Assembly: GCA_015056315.1 (NCBI GenBank)
Contig: SVGN01000003.1
Location: forward strand, 62,001-126,000
Direction: 5' to 3'
DNA length: 64,000 bases
Origin: Clostridiales bacterium
GTDB lineage: Bacteria; Bacillota; Clostridia; Christensenellales; Aristaeellaceae
The notes beneath the pieces were generated by a model, which did no database searches, was not told where the DNA came from, and saw only the letters and a program-made list of their open reading frames with translations. The translations under genes were made by a program, and so were the position numbers. This document shows, in pieces, positions 1 through 10,012 of the stretch; within the stretch, counting starts at the first letter, position 1, and the number at the start of each line of letters is the position of its first letter.

Positions 1-1
1 G

Positions 2-322
2 GCCGCCTACGGAGTCAGCCTGCAGATCGATGATATCACCTGCAAAGCCCCCACCAGAGGGCTGTTGCTGATCGGAGACCGGGTGAAGGTGACCTACCTG
101 CCCCGAAGCGGCTATGTGCTGGCGCTCACCCGCAGCGACGGTGATACTGCGCCGCTGTATGAGCTTCGTAAAGCAGATACGTGGACGAGTGAAAAATTCC
201 GAAATACGCTCATTGTTTCAGGCATCTTAACTGGCATACTATTGACCACAGCCGTTTGCGGGTATATTATCTATAAACGCACCACCAAAAAAATCCGCGA
301 GTTCTACGGCGAACACGATTGA
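2..322 (+). CDS. C-terminal part of a hypothetical protein with one C-terminal TM segment (open through the window edge)
   Basis: Frame is open from base 2; hydrophobic stretch NTLIVSGILTGILLTTAVCGYIIY; stop at 322. Confidence 0.55.
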   Translation, partial: AAYGVSLQIDDITCKAPTRGLLLIGDRVKVTYLPRSGYVLALTRSDGDTAPLYELRKADTWTSEKFRNTLIVSGILTGILLTTAVCGYIIYKRTTKKIREFYGEHD

Positions 323-511
323 CCGTGATGTTGCCATCACACTTGCGGACACCGGGAAGCGTGATCGCTCTCCAAAACATCCCCCGTGCCGGGGCTTCTG
401 CGGAAGCCCCGGCCTTTTCGCATCCCCCGCAAGCCCCATCCCCCGTCATACCCCAGCCCGCTCCCGCATATCCTTCCTGTGAAGCATCTTGCAACAAGGA
501 AGGGGACTTTC

Positions 512-1546
512 ATGAACGATCTGCATCTGTTCGCAGGCGGCAACACCAGCCTGGGCTTCTACTCCTGCTTTGACGACATCCTGCCCCCGGCGCAGCGCAG
601 GCGCATGCTGTACCTGAAGGGCGGCCCCGGGGTGGGCAAGAGCACCCTGATGCGCCGCATGGCAAAGGCGGCGGCTGAGGCGGGCCAGGCGGTGGAGTAT
701 TACCACTGCTCCTCCGACCCGGACAGTCTGGACGGCATCGCCCTGCCCGGGCTGGGCTGGGCCGTGATGGACGGCACCGCGCCCCATGTGTACGACCCGG
801 TCACCCCCGGCGCGCGGGATACGCTGGTCGCCCTGGGCGATCATCTGGACGAACCCGCCCTCAAGCCCCATGCCAAAGAGATCGCCGCTTTGCAGGAGGA
901 GATCTCCCTGCGCTTCCGGCGCTGCTACAGCTTTCTCTCCGCCGCCGGGCAGCTGGGGCGGCTGTGCGCCGGGCAGAGCCTGCGGGAGGATCGGCTCCAT
1001 CAGCTGGCCATGCAATGGACGGAGGCCCTCCCCCGCCGGGGCGGCAGAGGCACCTGCCGCCGCCTGTTCGCCGAGGGCTTCACCCCCAAGGGGCAGCTGC
1101 GGCTCCTCCGGGAGGATGGGCTCACCGTACACCGGGTGGAGTGCCCCCAGGGCCTGTGCCTCACTCCCCTGTGGCAGGAGATCAGCTGGACGGCCTGCTG
1201 GCGGGGGCTGCCGGTGGTGCATCTGCTGCATCCCCTCTGGCCGGAGGAGCTGGACGGCATCCTGCTGCCGGAGCAGGGGCTGCTCTATATTCCCTGCACG
1301 CCCGAGACCCAGCCGGAAGCCACCCCCTGGCAGCAGCTCTGCGGCACCGGCACCCAGCCGGAAAAAGAGCGGGGCTACGACCGCAACGCCTACGAGCTGA
1401 TGATCACCCGGGCGCTGGAGCAGCTGGCCGCCGCCAAGGCCCTCCACGATGAGCTGGAAAGCCACTACATAGCCCATATGGATTTTGACCGCTGGGAAGA
1501 GCGGCTGGCCGGGCTTTTGAAGGAACTGGAAGCGGCTATGGCGTAA
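512..1546 (+). CDS. P-loop ATPase-like protein (PRK06851-like)
   Basis: ATG at 512 after aaggaagggg RBS; Walker A GGPGVGKST in the longer ORF 386..1546. Confidence 0.7.
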   Translation: MNDLHLFAGGNTSLGFYSCFDDILPPAQRRRMLYLKGGPGVGKSTLMRRMAKAAAEAGQAVEYYHCSSDPDSLDGIALPGLGWAVMDGTAPHVYDPVTPGARDTLVALGDHLDEPALKPHAKEIAALQEEISLRFRRCYSFLSAAGQLGRLCAGQSLREDRLHQLAMQWTEALPRRGGRGTCRRLFAEGFTPKGQLRLLREDGLTVHRVECPQGLCLTPLWQEISWTACWRGLPVVHLLHPLWPEELDGILLPEQGLLYIPCTPETQPEATPWQQLCGTGTQPEKERGYDRNAYELMITRALEQLAAAKALHDELESHYIAHMDFDRWEERLAGLLKELEAAMA

Positions 1547-1684
1547 AGCATACCGGCTGCCCCGGCGGTGCTGCGCCCGTCGCATGATTCCCGCAGGCTC
1601 TGCCGCCCGTTCAAGCGGCAGGGCAGGCTGCGGGCAGGCTGGTGGCAGCTTCAAAGGCGCTGGCTTCCGCTATGGCGTAAGCCC

Positions 1685-1964
1685 CAGACTGTCGAAAAAC
1701 CCATACATACCAACACGAGCCGCACATCTTGCACCTTCGGTGCTCGCTGTGCTCACAAGAAAGCGCTGCTGCGCAAGGTTTGTGGGCTCTGTTCCGCAAC
1801 CTCAATCGTCGTGTAGCCTACTACCGTAGCCTACACTCGTTTCGGTTGACGACTGCGGGTCGTTTTGCGCTTCGCGCAAGTGCCCACTGGGCACACACTT
1901 CCCTCCGTCTCCACACCCGGCAGGAAACTGAGTTTCCTGCACCTTCCCCTTTTTTGACAACCTG
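1685..1964. repeat. E3 MITE-like element, copy 3 (280 bp, with internal extra sequence)
   Basis: Ends cagactgtcgaaaaa and ttttttgacaacctg are inverted; interior shares gagccgcacatcttgcaccttcggtgctcgctgtgct with 44971..45132 and 62521..62684. Confidence 0.65.
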
Positions 1965-2227
1965 TGGCTTCCGCTATGGCATAAGCCCTCCCGCTGCCCC
2001 GTTGCATCCGCCCGCTGCCGGGGCCGACCACACCGGCACCGCCGCCGCCATAGCCTGCGCCCCCGCTCCGTGCATCCCCACCGGCTGGCAGTACAACGAA
2101 AAACCATTCGCAGCACCGCCCGGGGCGGTCAAACACTTTCTTTTCCCCACAAAGTATGCTAAAATGATATGCGGAGGCACAGCGCCTTGCTGGGCTTCCG
2201 CATTCCTTTATGTTGGAGGCTTTCCCT

Positions 2228-3538
2228 TTGGCAAATGTAGGTTTGATCTCTCTGGGCTGCAGCAAGAACCGGGTGGACAGCGAGCTGATGCTGGCCATCC
2301 TCCGGGATGCAGGGCATACCCTTACCGCAGACGAGCGCAATGCGGAGATCCTCATTGTAAACACCTGCGGCTTTATAGACCCCGCCAAGCAGGAAAGCAT
2401 CGATACGCTGCTGGCGCTGGCAGAGTACAAGGAGACCGGCCGCTGCAAGCTGCTGGTGGCCACCGGCTGCCTGGTACAGCGCTACGAGGAAGCCCTCCGG
2501 GAAGAGATGCCGGAGATCGACCTGTTCCTCGGCGTGGGCGAGTACGACAAGCTGCCCACAGCCATCGAAGAGGCGCTGGCGGGCAAACGCCCCAGCTACA
2601 CCAAGCTCAACGAGCAGGTTCTCTGCGGCGACCGGGTGCTCACCACCCCGCCCCATACCGCCTACATCCGCATTGCCGACGGGTGCGACAACCGCTGCAC
2701 CTATTGCGCCATCCCCCTCATCCGCGGCGGCTTCCGCTCCCGCGATATGGAGGATGTGCTCCGGGAGATCGCCGATCTGGCAGCCCAGGGCGTTAAGGAG
2801 CATGTGCTCATCGCTCAGGATACCTCCCGCTTCGGCATGGATACCCACGGCCGCTCCCTGCTGCCCGAGCTGATGACCCGGGCCGCCGACATACCCGGCG
2901 TGGAATGGCTCCGGGTGCTCTACACCTACCCCGACGAGGTGGACGACGCCCTGCTGGAGGCGATGGCCTCCCGCCCCAACATCTGCCGCTATCTGGATCT
3001 GCCCCTGCAGCATGCCGACCCGCTGCTGCTCAAGCGCATGAACCGCCGCGGCGACATCGAAAAGACCCGTGCGCTGCTGAAAAAAGCCCGCGATATGGGC
3101 TTTACGCTCCGCACCACCTTCATTACCGGCTTCCCGGGCGAGACCGAAGAGCAGTTTGATAAGCTGATGGCCTTCATCCGCGATGTGCGTTTCGACCGGC
3201 TGGGCGCTTTCGCCTACTCGCCGGAGGAGGATACCCCTGCCGCCGAAATGGATGACCAGATCGACGAGGACATCAAGGAGGACCGGCTCGACCGGCTGAT
3301 GACCGCCCAGCAGCAGATCTCGCTGGAGCGGAATCAGCTCCGGGTGGGCGAGGAGACCCTGGTGCTGGTGGAGAACGTCCGCTCGGACGGCACCGGCACG
3401 GGCCGCAGCCCCGCCGAAGCGCCGGAGACCGATGGTGTGATCCTTCTCAGCGGCGTTGATGAAAGCGACATCGGCAACTTTGTTCGGGCTCGGATCACCG
3501 AGGCCCGCACCTACGATCTTTTGGGGGTGAAGCTGTGA
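2228..3538 (+). CDS. rimO: Ribosomal protein uS12 methylthiotransferase RimO
   Basis: NVGLISLGCSKNRVDSELML, radical-SAM CDNRCTYCAIP; TTG start after ggagg (ORF track starts 2210). Confidence 0.93.
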   Translation: MANVGLISLGCSKNRVDSELMLAILRDAGHTLTADERNAEILIVNTCGFIDPAKQESIDTLLALAEYKETGRCKLLVATGCLVQRYEEALREEMPEIDLFLGVGEYDKLPTAIEEALAGKRPSYTKLNEQVLCGDRVLTTPPHTAYIRIADGCDNRCTYCAIPLIRGGFRSRDMEDVLREIADLAAQGVKEHVLIAQDTSRFGMDTHGRSLLPELMTRAADIPGVEWLRVLYTYPDEVDDALLEAMASRPNICRYLDLPLQHADPLLLKRMNRRGDIEKTRALLKKARDMGFTLRTTFITGFPGETEEQFDKLMAFIRDVRFDRLGAFAYSPEEDTPAAEMDDQIDEDIKEDRLDRLMTAQQQISLERNQLRVGEETLVLVENVRSDGTGTGRSPAEAPETDGVILLSGVDESDIGNFVRARITEARTYDLLGVKL

Positions 3539-4083
3539 ATCTTCCCAACAAACTCTCCGTCATCCGCATTTGCAGCGTGCCCGTTCTGGCGCTGCTGCTG
3601 AGCCTGAAGGATGCGGCCCTGGCCTACTACATTGCGCTGTTTGTGTTCATCGGCGCAGCCATCACCGATTTCGTGGATGGCCACATTGCCCGTAAATACG
3701 ATCTGGTCACCAATTTTGGCAAATTCATCGATCCTGTGGCGGACAAGCTCCTGGTGCTCTCCACCATGGTGCTGCTCATCGGCCACGGGCTGCTGCCCGC
3801 CTGGCTGGTGGTGGCGGTGCTGCTGCGCGAGCTGGCGGTGGATGGCCTGCGCCTGGTGGCCGTGGAGCAGGGCAAGGTGATCGCCGCCGGTAAGCTGGGC
3901 AAGATCAAGACCGTGTGCCAGATGGTGCTGGTCATTGCTCATCTGGTGTACCTGTGCCGCTTCCCCCTGCTCAACATCCTGGCCGGCTGGCTGCTGATCC
4001 CCTCTCAGATCGCCGCGCTGGTCATGACGCTGTGGAGCGGTGTGGATTACTTCCTCCACAACAAAGAGGTGCTCCATGGCTGA
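3535..4083 (+). CDS. pgsA: CDP-diacylglycerol--glycerol-3-phosphate 3-phosphatidyltransferase
   Basis: NLPNKLSVIRICSVPVLALLL and DFVDGHIARKYDLVTNFGKFIDPVADK (CDP-alcohol phosphotransferase motif). Confidence 0.9.
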   Translation: MNLPNKLSVIRICSVPVLALLLSLKDAALAYYIALFVFIGAAITDFVDGHIARKYDLVTNFGKFIDPVADKLLVLSTMVLLIGHGLLPAWLVVAVLLRELAVDGLRLVAVEQGKVIAAGKLGKIKTVCQMVLVIAHLVYLCRFPLLNILAGWLLIPSQIAALVMTLWSGVDYFLHNKEVLHG

Positions 4084-4555
4084 GCTTGCGATCGTCAGCG
4101 CAGAAGTCGTGCGCACCTTTCTGGATGAAGGCCTCACCCTCGGCACCGCTGAAAGCCTCACCGGCGGCATGATCGCCGCTTCGGTGGCGGGCGTATCCGG
4201 CGCTTCTGCGGTGCTGATGGGCGGCGTGGTCAGCTACGATGCCCGGGTCAAGCACGAGCTGCTGGGCGTTGAGCAGCAGATCATCGATACCGTAGGCGTG
4301 GTCAGCGAGCCCTGTGCCCGGCAAATGGCGCAGGGAGCCCGGGCCGCCCTCAAGGTGGATGTGGCGGTGAGCGCCACCGGCATTGCAGGCCCCACCGGCG
4401 GCACCCCGGAGACCCCCGTGGGCACCGTATTCATCGGTGCGGCATGGGCAGGCGGTGTACGAGTGGACGAATGCCACTTCACCGGCGACCGGCAGGCCGT
4501 TCGGGAACAATCCGCTGCCCATGCGCTGCGGATGGCACTGGAGGTGATCGCCTGA
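4076..4555 (+). CDS. pncC: CinA C-terminal domain protein / nicotinamide-nucleotide amidase
   Basis: GTAESLTGGMIAASVAGVSGAS...GGVVSYDARVKHELLGV...SATGIAGPTGGTPETPVGTV; stand-alone C-terminal domain. Confidence 0.9.
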   Translation: MAELAIVSAEVVRTFLDEGLTLGTAESLTGGMIAASVAGVSGASAVLMGGVVSYDARVKHELLGVEQQIIDTVGVVSEPCARQMAQGARAALKVDVAVSATGIAGPTGGTPETPVGTVFIGAAWAGGVRVDECHFTGDRQAVREQSAAHALRMALEVIA

Positions 4556-4791
4556 TGTTCGGGCACAAGAAACAGGATGAATGGTGGCAGAGCAACGAGC
4601 AGCAGAACGCCGATCTGGCGCAGGAGGCCGCTGCGGAGATCACCGCGGAGCCCGCTGCCGAAGCCGCCACAGAGCCCGTTGCCGACAGCGGAGAAGCCCA
4701 GCAGAAAAAGGGCTTCCTCTCCGGCAAAGGAGAGCTTATTGCCGATATCGTTGAAAACGTGGTGGACGTGGTCATGGAGATCTTTGACTGA
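4555..4791 (+). CDS. Small acidic hypothetical protein
   Basis: ATG overlaps pncC stop (tgatg); 78 aa, Ala/Glu-rich, in operon with recA. Confidence 0.5.
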   Translation: MFGHKKQDEWWQSNEQQNADLAQEAAAEITAEPAAEAATEPVADSGEAQQKKGFLSGKGELIADIVENVVDVVMEIFD

Positions 4792-4901
4792 CCCACCGGG
4801 GCACAGCGCCCCATACCGTTTTTGGCCGCAGCACCCGCCCTGCGGGCGGCGGCCCCACACACAGCCATTTTTCCCAAACTACACATAGAAGGAGAAGCAC
4901 C

Positions 4902-6023
4902 ATGGCAGCCAAGAAAGACACCAAAAAAGAAGCCGCAAAGGCAGATGTCCTTCGCGAGGAAAAAATGAAAGCGCTGGAAAGCGCACTGGCCCAGCTGAAC
5001 AAAACCTACGGCAAGGGCGCTGTAATGAAATTTGCCGATGCCGCCGCCGACCAGAACCTGCAGGTGATCCCCACCGGCTGTCTGGAGCTGGATCTGGCGC
5101 TGGGCGTGGGCGGTCTGCCCCGCGGCCGCGTGGTGGAGATCTACGGCCCCGAGAGCAGCGGTAAGACCACCGTTGCCCTGCATGCCGTAGCCGAAGCCCA
5201 GAAGATGGGCGGCGTGGCTGCCTTCATCGATGCAGAGCACGCCCTCGACCCCGTCTATGCCCGCAAGCTGGGCGTGGATGTGGACAACCTCTACATTTCC
5301 CAGCCCGATACCGGCGAGCAGGCCCTGGAGATCTGCGAAGCGCTGGTGCGCAGCGGCGCAGTGGATATCGTGGTCATCGACTCCGTAGCCGCCCTTGTGC
5401 CCCGTGCCGAGATCGAAGGCGAGATGGGCGACAGCTTCGTGGGCCTGCAGGCCCGCCTGATGAGCCAGGCCCTGCGCAAGCTGACCGGCGTTATCTCCAA
5501 GACCAATGCAGTGGCCATCTTCATCAACCAGCTGCGCGAAAAAGTGGGCGTGATGTACGGCAACCCGGAGACCACCACCGGCGGCCGCGCCCTCAAGTTC
5601 TACGCCAGCGTGCGTATGGATGTGCGCCGCGGCGAGCAGCTCAAGAACGGCTCCGAGGTGGTGGGCAACCGCACCAAGGTAAAGGTGGTCAAGAACAAGG
5701 TGGCTCCCCCCTTCCGTGTGGCTGAGTTCGACATCATCTACGGCGAGGGCATCTCCACCGAGGGCACCCTGCTGGATATGGCCGTGGAGCGCGACATCAT
5801 CCACAAGAGCGGCGCATGGTTCAGCTACGAGGATCAGCGCATCGGTCAGGGCCGCGAGAATGCCCGCCTGTTCCTCAAGAACAACCCCGACATCGCCAAG
5901 AAGATCGATCAGGTGATCCGCGAGGAAGCCGCCGCCGATCTGCAGGCCAAGCTGCAGGGCAACCCGCCCCCGGTCTCCGAGGACGAGGAAGACCCGGATC
6001 TGGCCCTGCTGGACGAGGAGTAA
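4902..6023 (+). CDS. recA: Recombinase RecA
   Basis: [59 protein letters not shown]. Confidence 0.98.
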   Translation: MAAKKDTKKEAAKADVLREEKMKALESALAQLNKTYGKGAVMKFADAAADQNLQVIPTGCLELDLALGVGGLPRGRVVEIYGPESSGKTTVALHAVAEAQKMGGVAAFIDAEHALDPVYARKLGVDVDNLYISQPDTGEQALEICEALVRSGAVDIVVIDSVAALVPRAEIEGEMGDSFVGLQARLMSQALRKLTGVISKTNAVAIFINQLREKVGVMYGNPETTTGGRALKFYASVRMDVRRGEQLKNGSEVVGNRTKVKVVKNKVAPPFRVAEFDIIYGEGISTEGTLLDMAVERDIIHKSGAWFSYEDQRIGQGRENARLFLKNNPDIAKKIDQVIREEAAADLQAKLQGNPPPVSEDEEDPDLALLDEE

Positions 6024-6130
6024 GCCTCTCCCCCCGCACACATCCCGCCCCGCTGCATAGGGTAAACTACCCCCGGGCAGCCTGAGGGCAAAACCATACA
6101 CACAGAAAAGCAAGAAAGAGGTAAGAAACA

Positions 6131-7225
6131 ATGCAGAAGTATCGTGTAGGTATCGTAGGCGCAACCGGTATGGTAGGCCAGCGCTTTATGCTCCTCCTGA
6201 AGGATCACCCCTGGTTTGATGTCGTATGTCTGGCAGCCTCCGCTTCCAGCGCCGGCAAGCGTTATGAGGATGCCGTGGCAGGTCGCTGGGCTTTCCCCGC
6301 CGAACCCATTCCCGAGAAGGTCAAGGATCTGGTGGTGCTGGACGGCGCCGACGTGGAAGCCGTTGCCGCACAGGTGGACTTCATTTTCTGCGCCGTAAGC
6401 CTGAACAAGGAAGAAACCAAGGCGCTGGAAGAGAAGTACGCCAAGGCCGGTGTGCCCGTTGTTTCCAACAACAGCGCCAACCGCCACACCCCCGACGTGC
6501 CCATGCTGATCCCCGAGATCAACGGCAAGCATGCGGAGATCATCGCTGCGCAGCGCAAGCGCCTGGGCACCGAGACCGGCCTCATCTCCGTAAAGCCCAA
6601 CTGCAGCATCCAGAGCTACGTGCCCGCTCTCTGGCCCCTGATGGAGTTTGAGCCCGAAGTGGTGATGGTATGCACCTATCAGGCCATCAGCGGCGCAGGC
6701 AAGACCTTCGAGCGCTGGCCCGAGATGGTGGATAACGTGATCCCCTACATCGGCGGCGAGGACGAGAAGAGCGAAAACGAGCCTCTCAAGATCTTCGGCC
6801 ACATCGAGGGCGACAAGATCGTGGATACCAATATGCCCCGCATCAGCGCTCAGTGCCTGCGCGTGGCCTGCTCCGACGGCCACATGGCTGCCGTGAGCGT
6901 CAAGTTCAAGAAGAAGCCCACCATGGAGCAGATCCTGGAGCGTTGGGCCAACTGCGATGCCAACACCGCCACCGCCGGTCTGGGCCTGCCCTCCAGCCCC
7001 GAGAAGTTCCTGACCTACTTTGAGGATCCCTCCCGCCCCCAGACCCGTCTGGATCGGGATATCTACAATGGCATGGGCATCACCATCGGCCGTCTGCGCG
7101 AGGATCCCGTACTGGATTACAAGTTCGTGTGCCTGAGCCACAACACCGTTCGCGGCGCTGCCGGCGGCGGCGTGCTGGGCGCTGAGTACCTGTGCAAGAT
7201 GGGGTATATCCAGCACCGCGTGTAA
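6131..7225 (+). CDS. asd: Aspartate-semialdehyde dehydrogenase
   Basis: VGIVGATGMVGQRF, VVSNNSANRHTPDVPMLIPEIN, KPNCSIQ. Confidence 0.93.
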   Translation: MQKYRVGIVGATGMVGQRFMLLLKDHPWFDVVCLAASASSAGKRYEDAVAGRWAFPAEPIPEKVKDLVVLDGADVEAVAAQVDFIFCAVSLNKEETKALEEKYAKAGVPVVSNNSANRHTPDVPMLIPEINGKHAEIIAAQRKRLGTETGLISVKPNCSIQSYVPALWPLMEFEPEVVMVCTYQAISGAGKTFERWPEMVDNVIPYIGGEDEKSENEPLKIFGHIEGDKIVDTNMPRISAQCLRVACSDGHMAAVSVKFKKKPTMEQILERWANCDANTATAGLGLPSSPEKFLTYFEDPSRPQTRLDRDIYNGMGITIGRLREDPVLDYKFVCLSHNTVRGAAGGGVLGAEYLCKMGYIQHRV

Positions 7226-7229
7226 CGGG

Positions 7230-7320
7230 GAGGTAGGCAGGGGCGCCGCCCCTGCACCCCGCCCAAGGGGCTGAGCCCCTTGGGGATCCCGCTGTTTGCG
7301 CCGCTTTGCGGCGCAAATGA
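7230..7320. repeat. Cluster of three GC-rich hairpins after asd
   Basis: gcaggggcgccgcccctgc, ccaaggggctgagccccttgg, tttgcgccgctttgcggcgcaaa. Confidence 0.6.
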
Positions 7321-7503
7321 GGGGGGGATGTTTGGGGAAGATGCTGCCGGCCGGGTGTTTATTCGGCTGTTGGCGGCTCCCCTGCGCCTGTTTGTGCTGC
7401 TTTACGGTGCAAATGGGGCTGTGTTTGCAAGCTGAAGGCTATCGCCGGTTGGAGCCGGGGCGCTGTTCCCGGTTTCCCTCCGTGATTTTTGGAGGTTATT
7501 CAT

Positions 7504-8391
7504 ATGGCTTTTACACCTTTGTTCCGCGGCGCCGGTTGCGCGCTGGTCACGCCCTTCACCAACGGTCAGGTAAATGTTGAGCAGCTGCGAAAACTGGTCA
7601 ACCGGCAGATCGAGCAGGGCACCGCTGCGCTGGTGGCCTGCGGTACCACCGGCGAGCCTGCCACCATGACCATGGAGGAGAAGGAGCTGGTCATCCGGGA
7701 GACGGTGGCTGCCACTGCAGGCCGTGTGCCGGTCATCTGCGGCACCGGCTCCAACAACACCATGGCGGTGATCGAGGCAGAAAAGCGCTTCCGCGATCTG
7801 GGCTGCGCTGCCCAGCTGGTGGTGACCCCCTACTACAACAAGACCACCCAGGAGGGCCTCTACCGCCACTTTATGACCATTGCGGAGAACACCGAGCTGC
7901 CCATCATCCTCTACAATGTGCCCAGCCGTACCAATGTGGATATCTCCGCAGATACCCTGCGCCGCCTGAGCGCCTGCGACCGCTTCATCGCCCTGAAGGA
8001 AAGCTCTGCCCAGATCAACGCCGTTATGGCCAAGATGGAAGCCATCGAGGGCAAGATGGCCCTCTACAGCGGCAGCGATGATATGGTGTACCCCTTCCTG
8101 AGCATCGGCGCAGACGGTGTCATCTCCGTGGTGAGCGATGTGGCCCCCGCCGAGATGGCCAAGGTGTGCAGCCTGTACTTTGAAGGCAAGCAGAAGGAAT
8201 CGCTGAAGCAGCAGATCCGCCTGCTGCCGCTGAACAATGCGCTGTTCACCGAGGTGAGCCCCATCCCCTGCAAGTATGCCATGGAGAAGCTGGGCCTTTG
8301 CAGCGGCGACCTGCGCCTGCCCCTGGTGGAGGCCACCGATGCCACCAAGGCCATGATGGACAAAGCGCTGGCCGGTCTGGGCCTCTGCTGA
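7504..8391 (+). CDS. dapA: 4-hydroxy-tetrahydrodipicolinate synthase
   Basis: GTTGEPATMTMEEK, VTPYYNKTTQEGLYRHF, ILYNVPSRTNVDIS; ATG after ggagg. Confidence 0.93.
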   Translation: MAFTPLFRGAGCALVTPFTNGQVNVEQLRKLVNRQIEQGTAALVACGTTGEPATMTMEEKELVIRETVAATAGRVPVICGTGSNNTMAVIEAEKRFRDLGCAAQLVVTPYYNKTTQEGLYRHFMTIAENTELPIILYNVPSRTNVDISADTLRRLSACDRFIALKESSAQINAVMAKMEAIEGKMALYSGSDDMVYPFLSIGADGVISVVSDVAPAEMAKVCSLYFEGKQKESLKQQIRLLPLNNALFTEVSPIPCKYAMEKLGLCSGDLRLPLVEATDATKAMMDKALAGLGLC

Positions 8392-8501
8392 TGCCCTGCC
8401 CGGGAGCACGCCCCCCGGCGGCTTTACGGGCAGACGACCGTTACGAAGCATCATTCCGGAGGGGCGCAACCCCTCCGATACCACCCAAAGGGTAGCAGCG
8501 T

Positions 8502-8534
8502 AAGACCTGTGCATGCAAAAGCTGCACAGGTCTG
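8502..8534. terminator. Hairpin after dapA
   Basis: agacctgtgcatgcaaaagctgcacaggtct; weak T-tract. Confidence 0.5.
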
Positions 8535-8613
8535 TCTGCTGTAGGGGATATCTCTCATACCCGAATGACCGTATTACGCTTGTTACACAAACTGTACATA
8601 TGGAGGGTAAGCT

Positions 8614-9006
8614 ATGGGGCTGTTCAAAATTCGAGGTCTACAGTTTTCTTGGCGACGCTTTCTCGGCATTACCAAGCTCAAAAACAAGATTGCCAGATTC
8701 ACCGGTGTTCCCACAACCAAAACAGGCCGAGAAGCCAAGTTAGGTAGAACACTTCTTGCATTTCTCAAAACGAAGTTCAAACCAGCCAAAAAAACAACTT
8801 CGAAAAGCCGAGAAGTTCTGGAGTTTGCAGCCTTAAAAAATCTGAGGGATGGAAAGCCCGTCGATTTTTCGCACATCACAAATCCTGCCTATGTAACCAA
8901 GCCTCCCCTTTCTGTTGATATCAATTCTGTGGTTGACTATGTTCCTCAGCTTACCGAATTGGGAAAGCAGAAATTGGAGGAATACCTGAAGAAAAAGGCA
9001 CAATAG
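8614..9006 (+). CDS. Conserved-hypothetical-like basic protein (AT-rich gene)
   Basis: RBS ggagggtaagct before ATG; 130 aa, Lys/Arg-rich N-terminus; base composition visibly lower in GC than neighbours. Confidence 0.65.
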   Translation: MGLFKIRGLQFSWRRFLGITKLKNKIARFTGVPTTKTGREAKLGRTLLAFLKTKFKPAKKTTSKSREVLEFAALKNLRDGKPVDFSHITNPAYVTKPPLSVDINSVVDYVPQLTELGKQKLEEYLKKKAQ

Positions 9007-9140
9007 TTAGCGCCCATGCAACCGGCGCAAGCCGGAGGTGCAGGAGACAGTGTCTCCTGCCGCGTTCCCAAGGGCAGCGCCCCCACCGGGTGCAGTGGCA
9101 GAACCCCTGCCCATACCCACAACAAAGGAGGACGACCACG

Positions 9141-9902
9141 ATGAAGATCATTCTCGGCGGTGCGATGGGCCGCCTTTGCCGCGAGATCGCGGCGGAAGCC
9201 ATCAGCCACGGCGATGAGATCGTCTACGGCATGGATATCGCCTACAACGGCCAGGCGATGGATTTTCCCATGGCCAGCAGCTATGAGCAGATCGACTGCG
9301 ATGCGGATGTGCTCATCGACTGCTCCCGCCCGGACGGTCTGAGCGACCTGCTCGCCTTCATCAAGGCAAAGAAGCTGCCTGCGGTCATCTGCACCACCGG
9401 CTTTACCGAAGCGGAGCTGGGGCAGATCGCCGAGGCGGCCAAGGAGCTGCCCATCCTGCGCAGCGGCAACATGAGCCTGGGCATCAACGTGCTGGAGCAC
9501 CTGGTGGCGCAGGCCGCCAAGGCGCTGGGAGAGGGGTACGATGTGGAGATCATCGAACGGCACCACCGCATGAAGGTGGACAGCCCCAGCGGCACCGCCC
9601 TGATGCTCTACGAAGCCGTCAAGAAGGGCGTGGAGGCCGAGCGCACGCCCGTGCATGGCCGCTATGGCCGCAACGAGAAGCGCACCGATACCGAGGTGGG
9701 CATTCATGCGGTGCGGGGCGGCACGGTGACCGGCGAGCATGAGGTGGCGTTCTACGGCATGGGCGAGGAGATCATCCTGACCCACCGGGCCGAGAACCGC
9801 TCCCTGTTTGCCCGTGGCGCTGTGCGGGCTGCGGCTTTCCTTGCGGGCAAGGAGCCGGGGCTGTACAACATGAGCCATGTGGTGGCCGAGATGTTGGGGT
9901 AA
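9141..9902 (+). CDS. dapB: 4-hydroxy-tetrahydrodipicolinate reductase
   Basis: IILGGAMGRLCREI, GNMSLGINVLEHLV, EIIERHHRMKVDSPSGTAL; ATG after aaaggagg. Confidence 0.93.
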   Translation: MKIILGGAMGRLCREIAAEAISHGDEIVYGMDIAYNGQAMDFPMASSYEQIDCDADVLIDCSRPDGLSDLLAFIKAKKLPAVICTTGFTEAELGQIAEAAKELPILRSGNMSLGINVLEHLVAQAAKALGEGYDVEIIERHHRMKVDSPSGTALMLYEAVKKGVEAERTPVHGRYGRNEKRTDTEVGIHAVRGGTVTGEHEVAFYGMGEEIILTHRAENRSLFARGAVRAAAFLAGKEPGLYNMSHVVAEMLG

Positions 9903-9913
9903 ATACATACAAA

Positions 9914-9955
9914 AAGAGGCTGTTGCAGCGTACATGGCTGCAACAGCCTCTTTTG
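9914..9955 (+). terminator. Intrinsic terminator after dapB
   Basis: aaagaggctgttgcagcgtacatggctgcaacagcctctttt. Confidence 0.85.
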
Positions 9956-10012
9956 TGCAGCTCCGGGCAATGCTTGGAGCGCAGGCGGATCTGCGGAGAA
10001 ACGAAGCCGGGA

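Noticed and set aside
386-511. N-terminal extension of the P-loop ATPase ORF (start at 386)
   Set aside because: Extension is low-complexity Pro-rich; the ATG at 512 has a good RBS
4792-4901. LexA/SOS box upstream of recA
   Set aside because: No GAACNNNNGTTC-like motif seen; recA is close behind pgsA-pncC and may be read from the upstream operon
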